A stretch of 6,376 nt of DNA, taken from positions 1-6,376 of the forward strand of contig CALMQN010000072.1 in assembly GCA_937872185.1 (NCBI GenBank), in the 5' to 3' direction. The position numbers and the translations under genes are program-made. The first letter of the stretch is position 1, and the number at the start of each line of letters is the position of its first letter. The stretch is from an uncultured bacterium (GTDB lineage: Bacteria; Patescibacteriota; Saccharimonadia; Saccharimonadales; Saccharimonadaceae). The notes below the pieces were generated by a model. That model had not been told where the DNA came from. It did not search any database and saw only the letters and a program-made list of their open reading frames with translations. Shown here piece after piece: positions 5,919 through 6,376 of the stretch.

Positions 5919-6278
5919 ATGATTCCATTCGCCTACAGATTTCACGGACACAATAGTCTGCGCTATGTATATAAAAACGGCCAGGTGGTACGTTCACGTT
6001 TTGCGACGTTAAAGTCCAGCACAAATGCGCACCGCAACACGTCTCGTATTGCAGTCGTGATTAGTAAAAAGGTTCTAAAAAGCGCGGTCAGGCGTAATCG
6101 GGTGCGCCGACGCATATACGAACATATTCGCATTAACATGCCAAAAATGACTCAAAACTACGATATTGTCGTTATTGTGACATCTGGCGAAGTCTTGGCG
6201 ATGTCGACCGCAGACCTATCGGTGCAGATTGATCAGTTGTTTGATCAAGCCGGTCTGTATAAACCCGCTCAGAACTGA
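5919..6278 (+). CDS. rnpA: Ribonuclease P protein component
   Basis: This 119-residue basic protein binds the RNase P RNA and helps it recognise and cleave the 5' leader of precursor tRNAs. The family signature is clear: the SKKVLKSAVRRNRVRRRIYEHIR helix region (49-71), with the RNR core, follows the beta strand SRIAVVIS (42-49) and precedes the strand YDIVVIVTSG (81-90). The N-terminus RFHGHNSLRYVYKNGQ (7-22) is the substrate-cleft region and resembles Saccharibacteria RnpA from memory. Length is typical. There is no convincing Shine-Dalgarno: AAGG at 5902-5905 is 13 bp away, and a -10 hexamer lies between it and the ATG. It lies between rpmH and yidC, the widespread order. It ends in TGA, which argues against a recoded UGA in this organism. 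Confidence 0.97.
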   Translation: MIPFAYRFHGHNSLRYVYKNGQVVRSRFATLKSSTNAHRNTSRIAVVISKKVLKSAVRRNRVRRRIYEHIRINMPKMTQNYDIVVIVTSGEVLAMSTADLSVQIDQLFDQAGLYKPAQN

Positions 6279-6284
6279 TATAAT
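6276..6284 (+). promoter_or_regulatory. Extended -10 promoter for yidC
   Basis: TGATATAAT fits the extended -10 form TGN-TATAAT exactly, and its TGA is the rnpA stop codon. Extended -10 promoters can work without a good -35, and the hexamer 17 bp upstream (TGTATA, 6256-6261) matches only 3 of 6. Transcription would start near 6291, leaving a leader of about 30 nt that contains the yidC ribosome binding site. Confidence 0.55.
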
Positions 6285-6307
6285 AAGGGTAATTAACGTG
6301 GCATTTT

Positions 6308-6311
6308 GGAG
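6308..6311 (+). promoter_or_regulatory. yidC ribosome binding site, fixes GTG start
   Basis: GGAG lies 9 bp before the GTG at 6321. An in-frame TAA at 6315-6317 rules out any earlier start, so the GTG is the first usable start codon. Confidence 0.7.
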
Positions 6312-6320
6312 TTTTAACGC

Positions 6321-6376
6321 GTGAACATTTTTGAAATTTTGATTGTCCAGCCAATCTTTAACTTGCTGGTACTACT
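6321..6376 (+). CDS. yidC: Membrane protein insertase YidC/Oxa1 family (N-terminal fragment, cut by window edge)
   Basis: Only 18 codons are present, reading MNIFEILIVQPIFNLLVL with GTG as start. The pattern ILIVQPIFNLLV is typical of the first membrane segment of Oxa1/YidC proteins of the Gram-positive and Patescibacteria type, which lack the large periplasmic domain of proteobacterial YidC. YidC inserts and folds membrane proteins, alone or with SecYEG. The position directly after rnpA is the conserved location for this gene. Identification rests on the short N-terminus plus gene order. The rest of the gene is beyond the right edge. Confidence 0.88.
   Translation, partial: MNIFEILIVQPIFNLLVL

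Noticed and set aside
5919..6278. Alternative genetic code with UGA as sense codon, as in some Patescibacteria
   Set aside because: rnpA ends naturally at TGA at the family's usual length, and no internal in-frame TGA occurs in dnaA, dnaN, recF or the envelope genes.
6172..6354. Minus-strand open frame across the rnpA end and yidC start
   Set aside because: It overlaps two conserved genes and their promoter, with no start signal or recognisable protein.
1..6376. CRISPR array, tRNA, insertion sequence, toxin-antitoxin or phage element
   Set aside because: No spaced direct repeats, cloverleaf with acceptor stem, transposase motif or small paired genes were seen; the window is a conserved housekeeping region plus an envelope operon.

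Overview
This window looks like the replication-origin region of a small bacterial chromosome, most likely a member of Candidatus Saccharibacteria (TM7) or a close Patescibacteria relative. That placement is an inference. It rests on the gene set dnaN-dnaA / rpmH-rnpA-yidC, on family-level resemblance of the RnpA, PEGA-anchor and NlpC/P60-like proteins to Saccharibacteria proteins as I remember them, and on a moderate G+C content judged by eye. The genetic code appears standard: rnpA ends in TGA, the other complete genes end in TAA or TAG, and no large gene has an internal TGA.

Layout from left to right. Positions 2-1653 (+) hold the 3' part of a probable peptidoglycan hydrolase gene and, overlapping it by 16 bp, a gene for a single-pass membrane protein with a PEGA domain. 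They form one short cell-envelope operon. Only 3 bp separate this operon from the convergent recF gene. Positions 1657-5468 (-) hold dnaA, dnaN and recF, transcribed in that order leftward: initiator, sliding clamp, and recombination mediator. Positions 5726-6376 (+) hold rpmH (too short for a standard ORF cut-off), rnpA and the first 18 codons of yidC, transcribed rightward.

Two non-coding spacers carry origin signals. The dnaA-rpmH spacer (5469-5725) has one perfect DnaA box, two boxes fitting TTWTNCACA and one weak box, followed by an AT-rich stretch. The dnaN-dnaA spacer (3811-4088) has one good DnaA box, two overlapping degenerate boxes, a short GC cluster and a CTA-TTA-TTA run pointing at an AT-rich 37-bp stretch before dnaN. 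That order matches the basal unwinding module described for Bacillus subtilis oriC, so the window may hold a bipartite origin flanking dnaA. Replication leaving this region would run co-directionally with dnaA-dnaN-recF on one side and rpmH-rnpA-yidC on the other. The envelope operon would be head-on.

Expression signals are visible in the rightward unit. A perfect hairpin terminator lies between rpmH and rnpA. A TATAAT sits 7 bp before the rnpA start, which would make a leaderless rnpA transcript. An extended -10 (TGATATAAT), whose TGA is the rnpA stop codon, lies before yidC. No CRISPR array, tRNA, rRNA, insertion sequence or obvious defence gene was seen. The most interesting new material is the origin architecture and the promoter/leader arrangement, not an unknown protein system.
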